DNA of 64,000 nucleotides from Martinezella calliandrae (lineage in GTDB: Bacteria > Pseudomonadota > Alphaproteobacteria > Rhizobiales > Rhizobiaceae). The position numbers were made by a program, and so were the translations under genes. Location: assembly GCF_030272695.1 (NCBI RefSeq), contig NZ_JARFYN010000036.1, positions 23,968 to 87,967 of the forward strand. The letters run 5' to 3'. The stretch's first letter is position 1. Every line of letters starts with the position of its first letter. The notes under the pieces were generated by a model, which had not been told where the DNA came from, made no database searches, and saw only the letters and a program-made list of their open reading frames with translations. Positions 63,904 to 64,000 of this stretch are shown here, piece after piece.

Positions 63904-64000
63904 TGTCAAGCGAATCGAAGAATTGACCCCCTCGTCGAATTGAGGAACTGACCCCCTTCATTGGTTTGCGGTTTCGTTGGTTTCAAGCGCCGCTCCGGCC
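63904..64000 (+). mobile_element. Probable IS21-type terminal region, cut by the window edge
   Basis: Starting TGTCAAGCG, two 21-bp direct repeats follow (63912-63932 and 63937-63957; pattern GAATYGARGAAYTGACCCCCT), differing at three positions and 25 bp apart. Tandem terminal repeats in which transposase binds are typical of IS21-family left ends. The transposase genes would lie beyond 64000. The first copy resembles the solo sequence at 298-327. Confidence 0.5.

Overview
The window looks like a replicon segment from a Rhizobiales bacterium (Rhizobium/Sinorhizobium/Agrobacterium-like). The evidence is high-GC coding sequence, small rhizobial families (two DUF982-type proteins, a 75-78 aa family present twice), and many oligopeptide-transport, LysR and stress genes. 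A Toprim/DUF3991 protein, two toxin-antitoxin pairs, an IS256-type element and many gene remnants suggest a plasmid or the accessory part of a chromosome. No rRNA, tRNA or CRISPR array was seen.

Layout. 0.4-5.8 kb: a D-lactate dehydrogenase/lactate permease operon, a Tat-exported purple acid phosphatase and a small rhizobial protein. 6.0-21.4 kb: a compact alpha-glucan/trehalose locus (glgE, treS-pep2, glgB, treZ inverted, treY frameshifted near its 3' end, glgX). 21.9-27.2 kb: ion and stress functions (CPA2 antiporter with universal-stress domains, NhaA, and a DUF4118/GAF protein resembling the middle of KdpD). 27.8-36.4 kb: a mosaic of whole genes (epoxide hydrolase, sulfite-oxidase-like protein, SDR with divergent LysR, two DUF982 proteins) between eroded fragments (VOC, cupredoxin, NmrA, LysR). 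36.6-38.1 kb: IS256-family element, followed by a possible sRNA. 38.3-44.4 kb: small proteins, an exported PLD nuclease, a TacAT-type GNAT/DUF1778 pair, a Toprim protein and a truncated XRE regulator. 44.9-51.2 kb: a peptide ABC transporter operon ending in a CapA-like gene. Its first permease gene is interrupted by a run of 93 G. 51.7-56.3 kb: an NAD(P)H-binding protein with a divergent frameshifted LysR, then an unrecognised pair (methyltransferase-like plus a 473-aa protein) behind an AT-rich palindromic region. 57-63.7 kb: VapBC, UspA, a quinone reductase and an MgtA-type P-ATPase preceded by a possible leader peptide. The last 100 bp hold a tandem repeat resembling an IS21-type end, and a related 30-bp sequence lies near position 300.

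How the genes fit together. TreS interconverts trehalose and maltose, and its fused kinase makes maltose-1-phosphate. GlgE polymerises this and GlgB branches the product. GlgX debranches it, and TreY plus TreZ return linear glucan to trehalose. The locus therefore encodes a nearly closed trehalose/alpha-glucan cycle without glgC or glgA, consistent with osmotic or desiccation physiology. The neighbouring antiporters, UspA and MgtA fit an ion/stress theme. Several genes carry single-base frameshifts, so either gene decay or base-level sequence errors (or both) affect this assembly. The 93-G run is best treated as suspect sequence.
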